From positions 1,538,886 through 1,602,885 of the forward strand of contig NZ_CH902584.1 of assembly GCF_000152845.1 (NCBI RefSeq): a stretch of 64,000 bases of DNA, given 5' to 3'. Shown here one piece after another: positions 54,484-63,629 of this stretch. The notes under the pieces were generated by a model. That model did not search any database. It saw nothing but the letters and a program-made list of their open reading frames with translations, and was not told the origin of the DNA. Every line of letters starts with the position of its first letter. Position 1 is the first letter of the stretch. Position numbers and translations under genes: made by a program. Source of the stretch: Roseovarius sp. 217. Its GTDB lineage: Bacteria; Pseudomonadota; Alphaproteobacteria; Rhodobacterales; Rhodobacteraceae.

Positions 54484-54864
54484 GTGGAACAGGTGACATT
54501 GCTGAAACAAGAGGAACAGGTGCGGCTTGATGCCCAACGGCTCGAGACGCTCTATGTCCAACTCGGCGAGACGAATGCCGAAGATGTGGTCTGTCGCGCG
54601 CTCGAGGAACTGGCGGCACGGCTCACGCATGCCGGCCGGCTCTACAGCGCGGGCCGCAGGGACGATCTGCGCAAATGCGCGCGCAGCCTGATCGCCATCG
54701 CCGACCAGATCGGCATGCAGCTTTTGGTGCAGGTGGCCAGGGATGTGACCCGCTGCATTGATGCCGGCGACACGACTGCGCTTGCCGCCACCTTTGCGCG
54801 CCTCTTGCGAATTGGCGAGCGTTCGCTCTGCGAGATATGGGATATGTCCGACCCGCCGCTTTGA
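54484..54864 (+). CDS. Conserved hypothetical helical protein
   Basis: 126 residues from a GTG start. Predominantly helical, with a heptad-like N-terminus (VTLLKQEEQVRLDAQRLETLYVQLGETNAEDVVCRALEELAARL) followed by three further helices. The shape recalls four-helix-bundle (HPt-like) domains, but no phosphorylatable His is obvious. It is divergent from carbonic anhydrase and 80 bases before the peptidase gene. The function is unknown. Confidence 0.6.
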   Translation: MEQVTLLKQEEQVRLDAQRLETLYVQLGETNAEDVVCRALEELAARLTHAGRLYSAGRRDDLRKCARSLIAIADQIGMQLLVQVARDVTRCIDAGDTTALAATFARLLRIGERSLCEIWDMSDPPL

Positions 54865-54944
54865 ACCGCATGAATTGACGGGTTGCAGGCGGCGCAATCG
54901 TGGCTAGGCTGGCGCGCAATAACGCCGCCAAAAGGTCTGCCCAA

Positions 54945-56324
54945 ATGAACCTCAGATTCGCTGCCCCCGACACACCTGCCATTCCACTGCATCTGGTGGC
55001 CGAGCCTAACCTTGACGCATGGCTGTCCGGACAAACGCCCGAGGTCACCACATGGGTGCGCGCGATGGGGTTCACCGGCGCACTTGGCCGCACCCTCATT
55101 GTGCCGGACAGGGCAGGCGCGATTGCCATGGCGCTGGGCGGCTACGGCTCGGATGCGTCGCGCGCACGGGGGCGGTTTCATCTGGCCGGAATCGCCGCCG
55201 CCTTGCCTGCGGGCACCTACCGCGTCCAAGGCCTGCCCGAGGATCAGGCCGAGACCGAGGCGCTGGGCTGGCTCTTGTCGCATTACGCCTATGAGCGCTA
55301 CCGCGACCAGACCCCGGCCAAGGCGCGGCTCATCGCGCCCGAGGGCGTCGATGCCGCACGGCTGGAAATCATCGCGGCCGGCGAGGCGCTGACCCGCGAC
55401 CTCATCAACACCCCCGCCAATGATCTTGGCCCCGATGCGCTCGAGGCCGCTTGTGCCGCCATCGCCGATCAACAGGGCGCGCGCATGACCTGCGTGCGGG
55501 GCGAGGATCTGCTTGCCCAGAACTTTCCGCTGATCCACACCGTCGGGCGCGCCTCTGCCGTGCCTCCGCGCCTCATGGACATGCGGTGGGGCCAGAGCGG
55601 CCCGAAACTGACCCTTGTGGGCAAGGGGGTCTGTTTCGACACCGGCGGGCTCAATCTCAAGCCCGGCTCCTCCATGGGCCTGATGAAAAAGGACATGGGC
55701 GGGGCCGCCACGGTTCTGGGCCTTGCGCATATGATCATGGCGCTTGGCCTGCCCGTGCAATTGCGTGTGCTGATCCCGGCGGTGGAAAACGCGGTCGCGG
55801 GCAATGCGTTTCGCCCCGGCGACATCCTGACCGCGCGCAATGGGCTGACGGTCGAGGTCAACAACACCGATGCCGAGGGGCGGCTGGTGCTGGCCGATGC
55901 GCTATCCTATGGGGCCGAGGATGCACCCGATCTGATGATCTCCATGGCCACCCTCACCGGGGCCGCCCGCGTGGCCCTTGGCCCTGATCTTTCGCCCTAT
56001 TACACCGACGATCCCCGCTTTGCTTCGGCACTGGAGGGCGCCGCCACGCGCGTTGCTGACCCGGTTTGGCGCTTGCCGTTTCACACCCCCTATGAGGCGA
56101 TGATCGAGCCGGGCATTGCCGATCTCGACAACGCGCCCTCTGGCGGTTTTGCTGGCTCGATCACCGCCGCGCTCTTTCTGCGCCGCTTCGTAGGCGGGCT
56201 CAATTACAGCCATTTCGACATCTACGGCTGGACCCCCTCCGCCGCTCCCGCCCGCCCCAAGGGCGGTGTCGGCATGGGCGCGCGCGCGCTTTTGGAGGCG
56301 CTGCCAGAGGTGTTGGGATTGTGA
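54945..56324 (+). CDS. Leucyl aminopeptidase family protein (M17)
   Basis: 459-residue di-zinc aminopeptidase of the cytosol. Metal ligands and the active Lys are in GKGVCFDTGGLNLKPGSSMGLMKKDMGGAA; the signature NNTDAEGRLVLADAL is complete. The start at 54945 follows AAAGG; an in-frame ATG at 54900 lacks homology. Its stop overlaps the GTG of the NlpC/P60 gene, so the two are translationally coupled and may degrade the same peptides, perhaps from the cell wall. It is a second-class M17, not necessarily PepA. Confidence 0.9.
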   Translation: MNLRFAAPDTPAIPLHLVAEPNLDAWLSGQTPEVTTWVRAMGFTGALGRTLIVPDRAGAIAMALGGYGSDASRARGRFHLAGIAAALPAGTYRVQGLPEDQAETEALGWLLSHYAYERYRDQTPAKARLIAPEGVDAARLEIIAAGEALTRDLINTPANDLGPDALEAACAAIADQQGARMTCVRGEDLLAQNFPLIHTVGRASAVPPRLMDMRWGQSGPKLTLVGKGVCFDTGGLNLKPGSSMGLMKKDMGGAATVLGLAHMIMALGLPVQLRVLIPAVENAVAGNAFRPGDILTARNGLTVEVNNTDAEGRLVLADALSYGAEDAPDLMISMATLTGAARVALGPDLSPYYTDDPRFASALEGAATRVADPVWRLPFHTPYEAMIEPGIADLDNAPSGGFAGSITAALFLRRFVGGLNYSHFDIYGWTPSAAPARPKGGVGMGARALLEALPEVLGL

Positions 56325-57070
56325 GCGAAATCCGCCTGATTGCCCTGCCTCTCGTTGACCTATTGCGCAGCCCTGACGGCCCGCGCGACCGGCAACTTTT
56401 GATGGGAGAGGGCGTCACGGTGCAGTCGATTGCCGATGGTTGGGCAGAGGTTACAGCCACCCGCGACGGCTATCGGGGGTTTCTACCCGATACCGCACTG
56501 ACCGACGGCAGCCCTACCCACCGCGTCAGCGCCCGCGCCACACATCTCTACCCCGCGCCGGATTTCAAGACCCGCGAGCGGTTCAGCCTCAGCCACGGCG
56601 CGCGGCTTCAGGTGCTCTCGGAACAGGGCCGCTTTGCCGAGACGCCGCAGGGATACGTCCCACGCGCCCATCTGACGCCGCTTGGGACGCTCGACCCTGA
56701 TCCTGTCACTGTTGCAGAAACCTTCCTTGGCACGCCCTATCTCTGGGGCGGAAACTCCAGCTTTGGCATTGATTGTTCGGGACTGGTGCAGGCGGCCTGC
56801 CTCGCCTGCGGCATCGCCTGCCCCGGTGACAGCGGCCCGCAAGAGCAAGGCTTGGGAGAACATCTCCCCGACTCCGCCCCCCTCCAACGCGGCGACCTTC
56901 TCTTTTGGCGCGGTCATGTCGCATGGGTGTCTGACCCCGATACGCTGCTGCACGCCAACGCGCATCACATGGCCGTGGCCTTTGAACCCATCGTCGAGGC
57001 CATAGCCCGGATCACCGCACAGGGGGACGGCCCCGTCACCTCTCGCAAACGCCTGAAAGGACTGTCATGA
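56321..57070 (+). CDS. NlpC/P60 family cysteine peptidase with SH3-like domains
   Basis: 249 residues without a signal peptide. The first 120 residues form two SH3b-like units (WAEVTATRDGYRGFLPDTAL and GRFAETPQGYVPRAHL). The NlpC/P60 domain has Cys in NSSFGIDCSGLVQAAC, His in WRGHVAWVSDPDTLLHAN and a third His in NAHHM. It resembles cytosolic gamma-D-glutamyl-diamino acid peptidases such as YkfC, which recycle murein peptides. The GTG start overlaps the previous stop and its end overlaps the next ATG. Confidence 0.88.
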   Translation: MSEIRLIALPLVDLLRSPDGPRDRQLLMGEGVTVQSIADGWAEVTATRDGYRGFLPDTALTDGSPTHRVSARATHLYPAPDFKTRERFSLSHGARLQVLSEQGRFAETPQGYVPRAHLTPLGTLDPDPVTVAETFLGTPYLWGGNSSFGIDCSGLVQAACLACGIACPGDSGPQEQGLGEHLPDSAPLQRGDLLFWRGHVAWVSDPDTLLHANAHHMAVAFEPIVEAIARITAQGDGPVTSRKRLKGLS

Positions 57071-58035
57071 CCTCCGATCCCTTCTTTCACCCCATCTCCG
57101 GGTTTGAGCTGCCGCGCTTTGCCGGTGTGCCCACCTTCATGCGGCTGCCCTATGTGCCCAACGGGCATGAGCGTTACCAGGATGTTCAAATCGGCCTGAT
57201 CGGCGTGCCCTGGGATAGCGGCACCACCAACCGCCCCGGCCCGCGTCATGGCCCCCGCCAATTGCGCGACGCCTCGACCATGATCCGCGCGCAGCATCCG
57301 ACCTCTGGCATGCGCCCGTTCGAGGCGGTGAATTGTGCCGATCTGGGGGATGTCGGGCCAAACCCAGCCGATATCATGGACAGCCTCGCCCGGATCACCG
57401 ACTTCTACGACGGGGTGACAGGCGCGGGGATCATCCCGCTCACAGCAGGCGGCGATCACCTTACGACCCTGCCGGTACTGCGGTCTCTGGCCCGCCGCGC
57501 GCCCGTCGGCATGATCCATTTCGACAGCCACACCGACCTCTATCATTCGTACTTTGGTGGCACGATGTATACCCACGGCACCCCCTTCCGCCGCGCAGTC
57601 GAGGAAGGGCTGCTTGATCCCAAACGTGTCGTGATGATCGGCCTGCGTGGCACCATGTATGACACCGAGGATCGCGATTTCGCCGCGGCCGAGGGCATCC
57701 GCCTGATCCTGATCGAGGAATTCCACGCCCGCGGCCCCGAGGATGTGATGGCCGAAGCCCGCGAGATTGCAGGCAGCGGTGACACCTATGTCAGCTATGA
57801 CATTGACTTTGTTGACCCCACCTTTGCTCCCGGCACCGGCACGCCCGAAGTGGGCGGCCCCAACAGCTATCAGGCGTTGCAGGTCGTGCGCGGGCTGGAA
57901 GGCGTCAACATTATCGGCGCCGATCTGGTCGAGGTGTCGCCGCCGTTTGACGCCTCTGGCGGCACAGCGTTTCTGGGTGCGTCGATCATGTTCGAACTGC
58001 TCTGCGTCATGGCACGGCTGCACGCCAAGGTCTGA
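57067..58035 (+). CDS. speB: Agmatinase/ureohydrolase family protein
   Basis: 322-residue Mn-dependent ureohydrolase. Metal ligands are in [24 protein letters not shown] and [23 protein letters not shown]. The sequence is closest to agmatinases, which make putrescine from agmatine, but guanidinobutyrase or other guanidine-compound hydrolysis cannot be excluded. Its ATG overlaps the NlpC/P60 stop by 4 bases, so three hydrolases of different pathways are coupled in one operon. Confidence 0.85.
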   Translation: MTSDPFFHPISGFELPRFAGVPTFMRLPYVPNGHERYQDVQIGLIGVPWDSGTTNRPGPRHGPRQLRDASTMIRAQHPTSGMRPFEAVNCADLGDVGPNPADIMDSLARITDFYDGVTGAGIIPLTAGGDHLTTLPVLRSLARRAPVGMIHFDSHTDLYHSYFGGTMYTHGTPFRRAVEEGLLDPKRVVMIGLRGTMYDTEDRDFAAAEGIRLILIEEFHARGPEDVMAEAREIAGSGDTYVSYDIDFVDPTFAPGTGTPEVGGPNSYQALQVVRGLEGVNIIGADLVEVSPPFDASGGTAFLGASIMFELLCVMARLHAKV

Positions 58036-58044
58036 GGGTCCACC

Positions 58045-58090
58045 CTGTTGCCTAGCAACAGCGGTTTGGCGGTATCCTCCGCCAAACCCT
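58045..58090 (+). terminator. Two hairpins after the ureohydrolase gene
   Basis: CTGTTGC-CTA-GCAACAG at 58045-58061 and GGTTTGGCGG with CCGCCAAACC at 58063-58088. The second is followed by CTTT. Together they probably end the hydrolase operon before rlmN. Confidence 0.65.
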
Positions 58091-58150
58091 TTGGAATCCG
58101 CCTGCGAATCCTATATGGGATCATATCCCAGCCCGAACCGCGACAGGCCC

Positions 58151-59329
58151 ATGACCCAAACAGCGCCGATTACACAGGATGTGCTGACCATCCCCCGCAA
58201 GCTGCCCGACGGGCCGGTGAACCTTGTCGGTCTCACGCGCGACGCGCTGCGCGAGGCTCTGATCGCGCATGGCACGCCTGAAAAGCAGGCCAAGATGCGG
58301 GTCAATCAGATCTGGCAATGGATCTATCAATGGGGCGTGCGCGATTTTCATGCCATGACCAATCTGGCCAAGGCCTATCGCGCCCAACTGGCCGAAAACT
58401 TCGTGGTGACCATTCCCGAGGTGGTCAGCAAACAGGTCAGCACCGATGGCACCCGCAAATACCTGGTGCGGATCGCCGGCGGCCATGAGGTCGAGGTGGT
58501 CTACATCCCCGAAACCGATCGCGGCACGCTCTGCATTTCCTCTCAGGTGGGCTGCACGCTGACCTGCTCCTTTTGCCACACCGGCACGCAGAAACTGGTC
58601 CGCAACCTGACCGCCGGAGAAATCATCGGTCAGGTGATGCTGGCGCGCGATGATCTCAATGAATGGCCGCGCCCCGGTGAACCGGTGGGTGAGCGCCCGC
58701 GCCTGATCAGCAATATCGTCCTGATGGGCATGGGCGAGCCGCTTTATAATTTCGACAACGTCCGCGACGCGATGAAGATCGCCATGGATGGCGAGGGGAT
58801 TTCCCTCTCGCGTCGGCGCATCACGCTCTCCACCTCCGGTGTCGTGCCCGAGATTGCCAAGACCGCGCAGGAAATCGGCTGTTTGCTGGCTGTCAGCTTT
58901 CACGCCACCACCGACGCAGTGCGCGACGCGCTCGTGCCGATCAACAAGAAATGGAACATCGCGACGCTCCTGGATACGCTGCGCGACTACCCGCGCCTCT
59001 CGAATTCCGAGCGGATCACCTTTGAATATGTGATGCTCAAGGATGTGAATGACAGCGATGCCGACGCCCGCCGCCTCGTGCAACTGATCAAGGGCATTCC
59101 GGCCAAGATCAATCTCATCCCCTTCAACGAATGGCCCGGAAGCCCCTATGAGCGCAGCGACCGGGACCGGATTCAGCGCTTTGCCGACATCATCTACAAG
59201 GCCGGTTACGCCAGCCCGATCCGCACGCCGCGTGGCGAGGATATCATGGCCGCCTGCGGTCAGTTGAAATCCGCCACCGAACGCGCCCGCAAATCCCGCG
59301 CTCAGATCGAGGCCGAGGCAGGGCATTAA
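58151..59329 (+). CDS. rlmN: 23S rRNA (adenine2503-C2)-methyltransferase, also acting on tRNA
   Basis: 392-residue radical SAM enzyme. The [4Fe-4S] cluster motif is [11 protein letters not shown]. The SAM-binding region is [15 protein letters not shown]. The methyl-carrying C-terminal Cys is in [10 protein letters not shown]. The start at 58151 gives the usual length. It is followed 4 bases later by the amidoligase gene. Confidence 0.95.
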   Translation: MTQTAPITQDVLTIPRKLPDGPVNLVGLTRDALREALIAHGTPEKQAKMRVNQIWQWIYQWGVRDFHAMTNLAKAYRAQLAENFVVTIPEVVSKQVSTDGTRKYLVRIAGGHEVEVVYIPETDRGTLCISSQVGCTLTCSFCHTGTQKLVRNLTAGEIIGQVMLARDDLNEWPRPGEPVGERPRLISNIVLMGMGEPLYNFDNVRDAMKIAMDGEGISLSRRRITLSTSGVVPEIAKTAQEIGCLLAVSFHATTDAVRDALVPINKKWNIATLLDTLRDYPRLSNSERITFEYVMLKDVNDSDADARRLVQLIKGIPAKINLIPFNEWPGSPYERSDRDRIQRFADIIYKAGYASPIRTPRGEDIMAACGQLKSATERARKSRAQIEAEAGH

Positions 59330-59333
59330 GCCC

Positions 59334-60287
59334 ATGACCGCCTTTGCCCCTTTGCCGCAACCGCTGAACGCCAAGGGCGATCCCCGACTCATCGGCGTCG
59401 AGATCGAGCTTGGCGGTCTGCCCGAAGCGCAAGTGGCGCACCTCTGCGCGGCAACGCTGACTGGCAGCGCGTCCCAAACGGACAGCCATATCTGGCGCGT
59501 CGAGAATAGCGAGATCGGCCAGATCGACGTTTACCTCGATATCTTTCTGCGCAATGCCCAGAAAAGCAAACTGCGCGACATGGCCCTTGATCTGGGGCGC
59601 GAGGTCGTCCCGGTGGAAATCGTCACCGAACCGCTCGATCTCAAGCGCCTCGCCCGCCTGGACGATCTGCGCAATGCCCTGCGGGCTGCGGGGGCCTTGG
59701 GCAGCGGCGCTGGCTGGTTCTTTGGCTTTGGCCTGCATCTCAACGTCGAGATAGCCAGCGAGGCCGACGCGGACACGATCCGCCCCCTGCTGGCCTATGC
59801 ATTGATCGAGGACTGGCTGCGCGCCACCAACCCGATCGACGAGGCCCGCCGCCTCTTGCCCTTCACCGATCCCTACCCGATAGATTTCGTCCGCGCGCTG
59901 ATCAAGGCCGGACCGGGTGCCAGCCGTGACCACGTGACAGGGCTCTATCTCGAACTCACACCCAGCCGGAATCGTGGCCTGGATATGCTGCCGATCTTCG
60001 CGCATTTCGACGCGGACCGGGTCAGAGCCGCCATCTCTGACAAAACCTCTGCCCGCCCGACGTTTCATTTTCGCCTGCCCGACTGCCGGATAGACGAAGC
60101 CGACTGGTCCATTGCCGAGGAATGGCAGCGCTGGCTGATCGTCGAACGGGTCGCCAGCAATGCCGCCCTACTCACCCGCTTGTCACAGGCATGGCTGGAT
60201 GATCACGGCCTGCTGACGCTCTCCCGTCAAAGTTGGGCCAATCGCGCCGGTCGTATTCTCCAATCGGCGGGGCTGGACCGCGCATGA
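59334..60287 (+). CDS. Amidoligase family protein (ATP-dependent carboxylate-amine ligase fold)
   Basis: 317 residues of the amidoligase family described by Iyer and colleagues, in the glutamine synthetase/GCS superfamily. Seen motifs are RLIGVEIELGG (metal-binding Glu residues), VPVEIVTEPLDL, FGFGLHLNVEIAS and LYLELTPSRNRGLDM. Such enzymes should form an amide bond between an amino acid carboxylate and an amine or peptide, but their products are unknown. Its stop overlaps the ATG of the following amidotransferase-like gene (ATGA), so the two act together. rlmN lies 4 bases upstream. Confidence 0.85.
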   Translation: MTAFAPLPQPLNAKGDPRLIGVEIELGGLPEAQVAHLCAATLTGSASQTDSHIWRVENSEIGQIDVYLDIFLRNAQKSKLRDMALDLGREVVPVEIVTEPLDLKRLARLDDLRNALRAAGALGSGAGWFFGFGLHLNVEIASEADADTIRPLLAYALIEDWLRATNPIDEARRLLPFTDPYPIDFVRALIKAGPGASRDHVTGLYLELTPSRNRGLDMLPIFAHFDADRVRAAISDKTSARPTFHFRLPDCRIDEADWSIAEEWQRWLIVERVASNAALLTRLSQAWLDDHGLLTLSRQSWANRAGRILQSAGLDRA

Positions 60288-61003
60288 CCACTCGCCGCCC
60301 GGTGATCGGGGTCACTGTCTCGCGCCGCTCGGGCTGGCGCATCTTTCCGCTCATTGCCCTGAATGTGTGGCTGGCAGGCGGGCAGGCACAGCGTTGGCAG
60401 ACCGGGCGCGCGGCAGACATCACAGCCGTGGACGGGCTTATCATCGGCGGCGGCGATGACATATCGCCGGATCTCTATGGCGGACGGCTGGTGACATCCG
60501 CGCGGCTTGACCCCGACCGCGACGCTCTGGAGCGCGGGCTGGTGCTGGCGGCGTTCGAGCATGCCAAGCCGGTTCTGGGGATTTGTCGCGGCAGTCAGAT
60601 GCTCAACATTGCGCTCGGCGGCACGCTGCATCAGGACGCCTATGAAACCTATAAGGCCAGCGATCACATCCGCACCGTGCTCCCGCGCAAGACCGTGCAC
60701 ATAGAATCCGGCACCCGTCTGGCCAAACTTGCCGGCACGCAACCGATGAAGGTGAACGCCCTGCACACCCAGGCGGTGGACCGCTTGGGAGCGGGCTTGC
60801 GCATCGCCGCGCGCGACAGCGGCGGCATGATTCAGGCCATCGAACGCGTGACAGAGCCCTTTGCCTTGGGCGTGCAATGGCACCCCGAGCATCTCTTCTA
60901 TGCGCATCGGCAAATGGGTATTTTTCGCGCCCTGATCGCCGCTGCCTGCTCGCGCCGCGACGATGCTGCGCAACTGCCCGGCGTGGATGCTGCGGCGCGT
61001 TGA
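60284..61003 (+). CDS. Gamma-glutamyl-gamma-aminobutyrate hydrolase family protein (class I amidotransferase-like, C26)
   Basis: 239 residues. The nucleophile Cys is in GICRGSQMLNIALGG and the His/Glu of the triad in GVQWHPEHL. It resembles PuuD, which cleaves a gamma-glutamyl amide. The start at 60284 is set by the ATGA overlap with the amidoligase. A ligase and a hydrolase in one coupled unit suggests that an amide-linked glutamyl compound is made and removed, or that the second protein feeds ammonia to the first. Confidence 0.88.
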   Translation: MTTRRPVIGVTVSRRSGWRIFPLIALNVWLAGGQAQRWQTGRAADITAVDGLIIGGGDDISPDLYGGRLVTSARLDPDRDALERGLVLAAFEHAKPVLGICRGSQMLNIALGGTLHQDAYETYKASDHIRTVLPRKTVHIESGTRLAKLAGTQPMKVNALHTQAVDRLGAGLRIAARDSGGMIQAIERVTEPFALGVQWHPEHLFYAHRQMGIFRALIAAACSRRDDAAQLPGVDAAAR

Positions 61004-61108
61004 CCCTGCCCAGACAATTCCCCGGCCTCGCCATAATCCGGCACGATTACCGCCACATCCGCCACCTATCCCTATCGTTAGAGGCAAATTTCAACAGGGA
61101 TAGAAACA

Positions 61109-61297
61109 ATGAACCTGACCCAGACCGACAGCACCACAGAAATCCGCAATCTCGTCCTGCGAGAGCGTCACCTCGCGGTGTCCGAGCGTGAATGGAAACA
61201 CCGCCTGCGCGGCTATGGCTATGCGATCCGTGACACCTCCGAAGGCCGCTTTGTCACCTCGATTCGCCAAAACGCGCCGCTCTGCCAACTCAGCTGA
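61109..61297 (+). CDS. Small hypothetical protein, 62 residues
   Basis: MNLTQTDSTTEIRNLVLRERHLAVSEREWKHRLRGYG at the start; no signal peptide or membrane segment. It is rich in Arg and Glu, and AGGGAT is spaced about 9 bases from the ATG. It lies 105 bases after the amidotransferase-like gene on the same strand. I do not recognise it. It could belong with the amidoligase pair, or be independent. Confidence 0.5.
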   Translation: MNLTQTDSTTEIRNLVLRERHLAVSEREWKHRLRGYGYAIRDTSEGRFVTSIRQNAPLCQLS

Positions 61298-61304
61298 TCG
61301 CGGG

Positions 61305-61362
61305 TTCTTCTTGGCTGAAATACTCTAGGGGGTGCCCTTTGGAGCGACGGGGGCAAGCCCCC
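61305..61362 (-). repeat. Interspersed repeat copy with hairpin (GAGTATTT family)
   Basis: On the minus strand GGGGGCTTGCCCCC (61349-61362) is followed by GAGTATTT and ends GCCAAGAAGAA (61305-61325). This is the same hairpin-spacer-GAGTATTT layout as at 49237-49287. Confidence 0.55.
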
Positions 61363-61372
61363 AAAACGACAA

Positions 61373-61397
61373 ACCCCCGAAGCATCCGCCCGGGGGT
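61373..61397 (-). terminator. Probable rpsU terminator
   Basis: On the minus strand ACCCCCG and CGGGGGT pair around an 11-base loop, followed by TTGT. It lies about 100 bases after the rpsU stop. Confidence 0.5.
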
Positions 61398-61495
61398 CGT
61401 CAAAGTAACGCCTATCTGATCCTAAAATCGGTGTCCGATCTTTCGGGATAGATGCCTCGTGCCGCAAAATTCTGCGGAGAGTGCTCCAAGAGACC

Positions 61496-61702
61496 TTAGA
61501 GCATGCCTTCGCGCTGCGCTTTCTTGCGCGCCAGTTTCCGGGCACGGCGAATCGCTTCGGCCTTCTCGCGCGCTTTTTTCTCGGACGGTTTCTCGAAATG
61601 TTGCTTGAGCTTCATTTCACGAAAAACGCCTTCGCGCTGCAGTTTTTTCTTCAGAGCGCGGAGCGCCTGATCGACATTGTTGTCGCGAACACTAACCTGC
61701 AT
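61496..61702 (-). CDS. rpsU: 30S ribosomal protein S21
   Basis: 68 residues: [34 protein letters not shown], then the [24 protein letters not shown] basic tail. The size and both halves match S21, a small-subunit protein involved in translation initiation. It is divergent from the COQ9 gene. A short perfect dyad sits between its ribosome site and start codon. Confidence 0.96.
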   Translation of the reverse strand: MQVSVRDNNVDQALRALKKKLQREGVFREMKLKQHFEKPSEKKAREKAEAIRRARKLARKKAQREGML

Positions 61703-61715
61703 GTGGTGTCACCAC
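61703..61715 (-). promoter_or_regulatory. Dyad abutting the rpsU start codon
   Basis: GTGGTG-A-CACCAC on the minus strand lies directly between the GGAAGG ribosome site and ATG. With a one-base centre it cannot fold into a stable loop in full, but partial pairing could mask the start; it may also be a protein site. Confidence 0.35.
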
Positions 61716-61808
61716 CTTCCTAAGTTAAAGTTGCAATAGATTGCAGGAAGGCGCCGTATAGCAAAGCGCCCCGGATTTGTCTAGGGTGCGCCGCAAGGAG
61801 GATCGCTG

Positions 61809-62498
61809 ATGTCCGAACCTGATCTTATGACCCGTCTGCTCGAGGCCGCAGCCCTGCATGTGCCCTTTGACGGCTGGAGCGAAACCACCCTGCGCCTCGC
61901 CGCCGAGGATGCCGGGATCTCTCCGGCGCTTGTGTCCGCCATCTGCCCACGCGGTGCGGTGGATCTGGTGCTGGCCTATCACGCGGCGGGCGATGCCGCG
62001 ATGCTCAAACGACTGGCCGAGACCGATCTGGGCACCCTGCGTTTTCGCGACCGCGTGGCCTTTGCCGTGCGCGCCCGGCTTGAGGCGGTTGAAGATCGTG
62101 AACTTGTGCGCCGGGGCATGACCCTCTTTTCGTTGCCACCCTATGCCGCCGATGGCGCACGCGCCCTCTGGCAAACCGCCGATCACATCTGGACCGCGCT
62201 TGGCGATACATCCGACGATGTGAATTGGTATACCAAACGCGCGACGCTCTCGGGTGTCTATGGCGCGACTGTGCTCTATTGGCTGGGGGATGACAGCGAT
62301 GGGCACAGTCGCACATGGGAGTTTCTGGATCGCCGCATCGAGGGTGTGATGCAGATCGAAAAGCTCAAGGCGCAGGCGCGCGACAACCGGCTGGTGTCGG
62401 GTCTCATGGCCGGCCCGCTCAGCTTTCTGAGCCGCATCCGCGCGCCACAGAGCGCGCAGCAAACAGGCATGCCAGGGCGCTGGAACCGACCGACATAA
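61809..62498 (+). CDS. COQ9 family protein, ubiquinone biosynthesis
   Basis: 229 residues. The N-terminal half has a TetR-like helical fold (MTRLLEAAALHVPFDGWSETTLRLAAEDAGISPALVSAICPRGAVDLVLAYH). The C-terminal COQ9 signature includes DVNWYTKRATLSGVYGATVLYWLGDDSDG. COQ9 binds lipids and assists COQ7 hydroxylation in ubiquinone synthesis. AAGGAGGA precedes the start. The rpsU/COQ9 arrangement recurs in Rhodobacterales, from memory. Confidence 0.9.
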   Translation: MSEPDLMTRLLEAAALHVPFDGWSETTLRLAAEDAGISPALVSAICPRGAVDLVLAYHAAGDAAMLKRLAETDLGTLRFRDRVAFAVRARLEAVEDRELVRRGMTLFSLPPYAADGARALWQTADHIWTALGDTSDDVNWYTKRATLSGVYGATVLYWLGDDSDGHSRTWEFLDRRIEGVMQIEKLKAQARDNRLVSGLMAGPLSFLSRIRAPQSAQQTGMPGRWNRPT

Positions 62499-62514
62499 CG
62501 ACAAAGGACCAAGG

Positions 62515-63498
62515 ATGACCAAGACAATGCAGGCCGTTGAAATCACACAGGCCGGTGGCCCCGAGGTATTGCAACCCACCACGCGTCCCATCCCTACGCC
62601 CCGCGCGGGCGAGGTGGTGATCCGGCTGGCCTATGCTGGCGTTAATCGCCCCGATGCCCTGCAACGCGCCGGTCTCTATGCGCCGCCGCCGACCGCCTCT
62701 GACCTTCCGGGGCTAGAGGGGGCGGGGGAAATCGTGGCGCTCGGTGCGGGCGTCAGCGATTGGGCGCTTGGCGATCAGGTCTGCGCTCTCTTGCCCGGCG
62801 GCGGCTATGCCGACTATGTGGCCACGCCCGCCGCACATTGCCTGCCCGTGCCTCATGGCCTCAGCCTCAAACAGGCCGCCTGCCTGCCAGAAACCTTCTT
62901 TACCGTCTGGTCCAACGTCTTTCAGCGCGGCGGGCTCAGGGCGGGCGAGCGCTTTCTGGTGCATGGCGGATCTTCCGGCATCGGCACCACGGCCATTCAA
63001 CTCGCCCACACCTTCGGCGCACGGGTCTTTACCACGGCAGGCAGCGCCGAGAAATGCCGCGTCTGCGAGGAATTGGGTGCCGAACGCGCGATCAACTACC
63101 ACGACGAGGATTTCACCGAGGTGCTATCCGCCGAGGGTGGCGCAGATCTCATCCTCGACATGGTCGGCGGCGATTACCTGCCCCGCAACGTCAAGGCGCT
63201 TGCCGATGATGGCCGCCTCGTGCAGATCGCATTCCTCCAAGGCCCCAAGATCGAGCTGAATTTCTCTCAGGTGATGATGCGCCGCCTGACGATCACCGGC
63301 AGCACCCTGCGTCCGCAAAGCGATCTCGCCAAGGCGCGGATTGCCGAGGCCTTGCGCGCCCATGTCTGGCCACTGCTCGAGGCAGGCCGCATTGCCCCGG
63401 TCATGGATTCCGAGTTTCCGCTGACCGAGGCCGCCGCCGCGCATGCCCGCATGGAATCGAGCGGCCATATCGGCAAGATCGTCCTCAAGGTCGCCTGA
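62515..63498 (+). CDS. NAD(P)H-quinone oxidoreductase, zinc-independent MDR family
   Basis: 327 residues. Medium-chain dehydrogenase fold without zinc sites, of the PIG3/QOR type: TQAGGPEVLQ at the N-terminus, GVNRPDALQRAGLY, and the nucleotide-binding region VHGGSSGIGTTAIQLAHTFGARV. It likely reduces quinones or enones with NADPH. It starts 16 bases after the COQ9 gene, so both are probably one transcript with a quinone theme. No zinc ligand set is seen. Confidence 0.88.
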   Translation: MTKTMQAVEITQAGGPEVLQPTTRPIPTPRAGEVVIRLAYAGVNRPDALQRAGLYAPPPTASDLPGLEGAGEIVALGAGVSDWALGDQVCALLPGGGYADYVATPAAHCLPVPHGLSLKQAACLPETFFTVWSNVFQRGGLRAGERFLVHGGSSGIGTTAIQLAHTFGARVFTTAGSAEKCRVCEELGAERAINYHDEDFTEVLSAEGGADLILDMVGGDYLPRNVKALADDGRLVQIAFLQGPKIELNFSQVMMRRLTITGSTLRPQSDLAKARIAEALRAHVWPLLEAGRIAPVMDSEFPLTEAAAAHARMESSGHIGKIVLKVA

Positions 63499-63546
63499 CC
63501 GGATCACGCGGCGCGGGACACTCGTCATCACGGTACAAAGTAAAAA

Positions 63547-63563
63547 GCCGCCCTTTGGGCGGC
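63547..63563 (-). terminator. Terminator of the HU gene
   Basis: GCCGCCC-AAA-GGGCGGC on the minus strand, followed by TTTTTA. It lies 66 bases after the HU stop. On the plus strand it may also stop the quinone oxidoreductase transcript. Confidence 0.8.
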
Positions 63564-63629
63564 CCTTATGATCTTGGTGTGATCTTGCTCTGCTCTCGGT
63601 AAGCGGTATCGCTCCAGCAGGTCCGGGGA

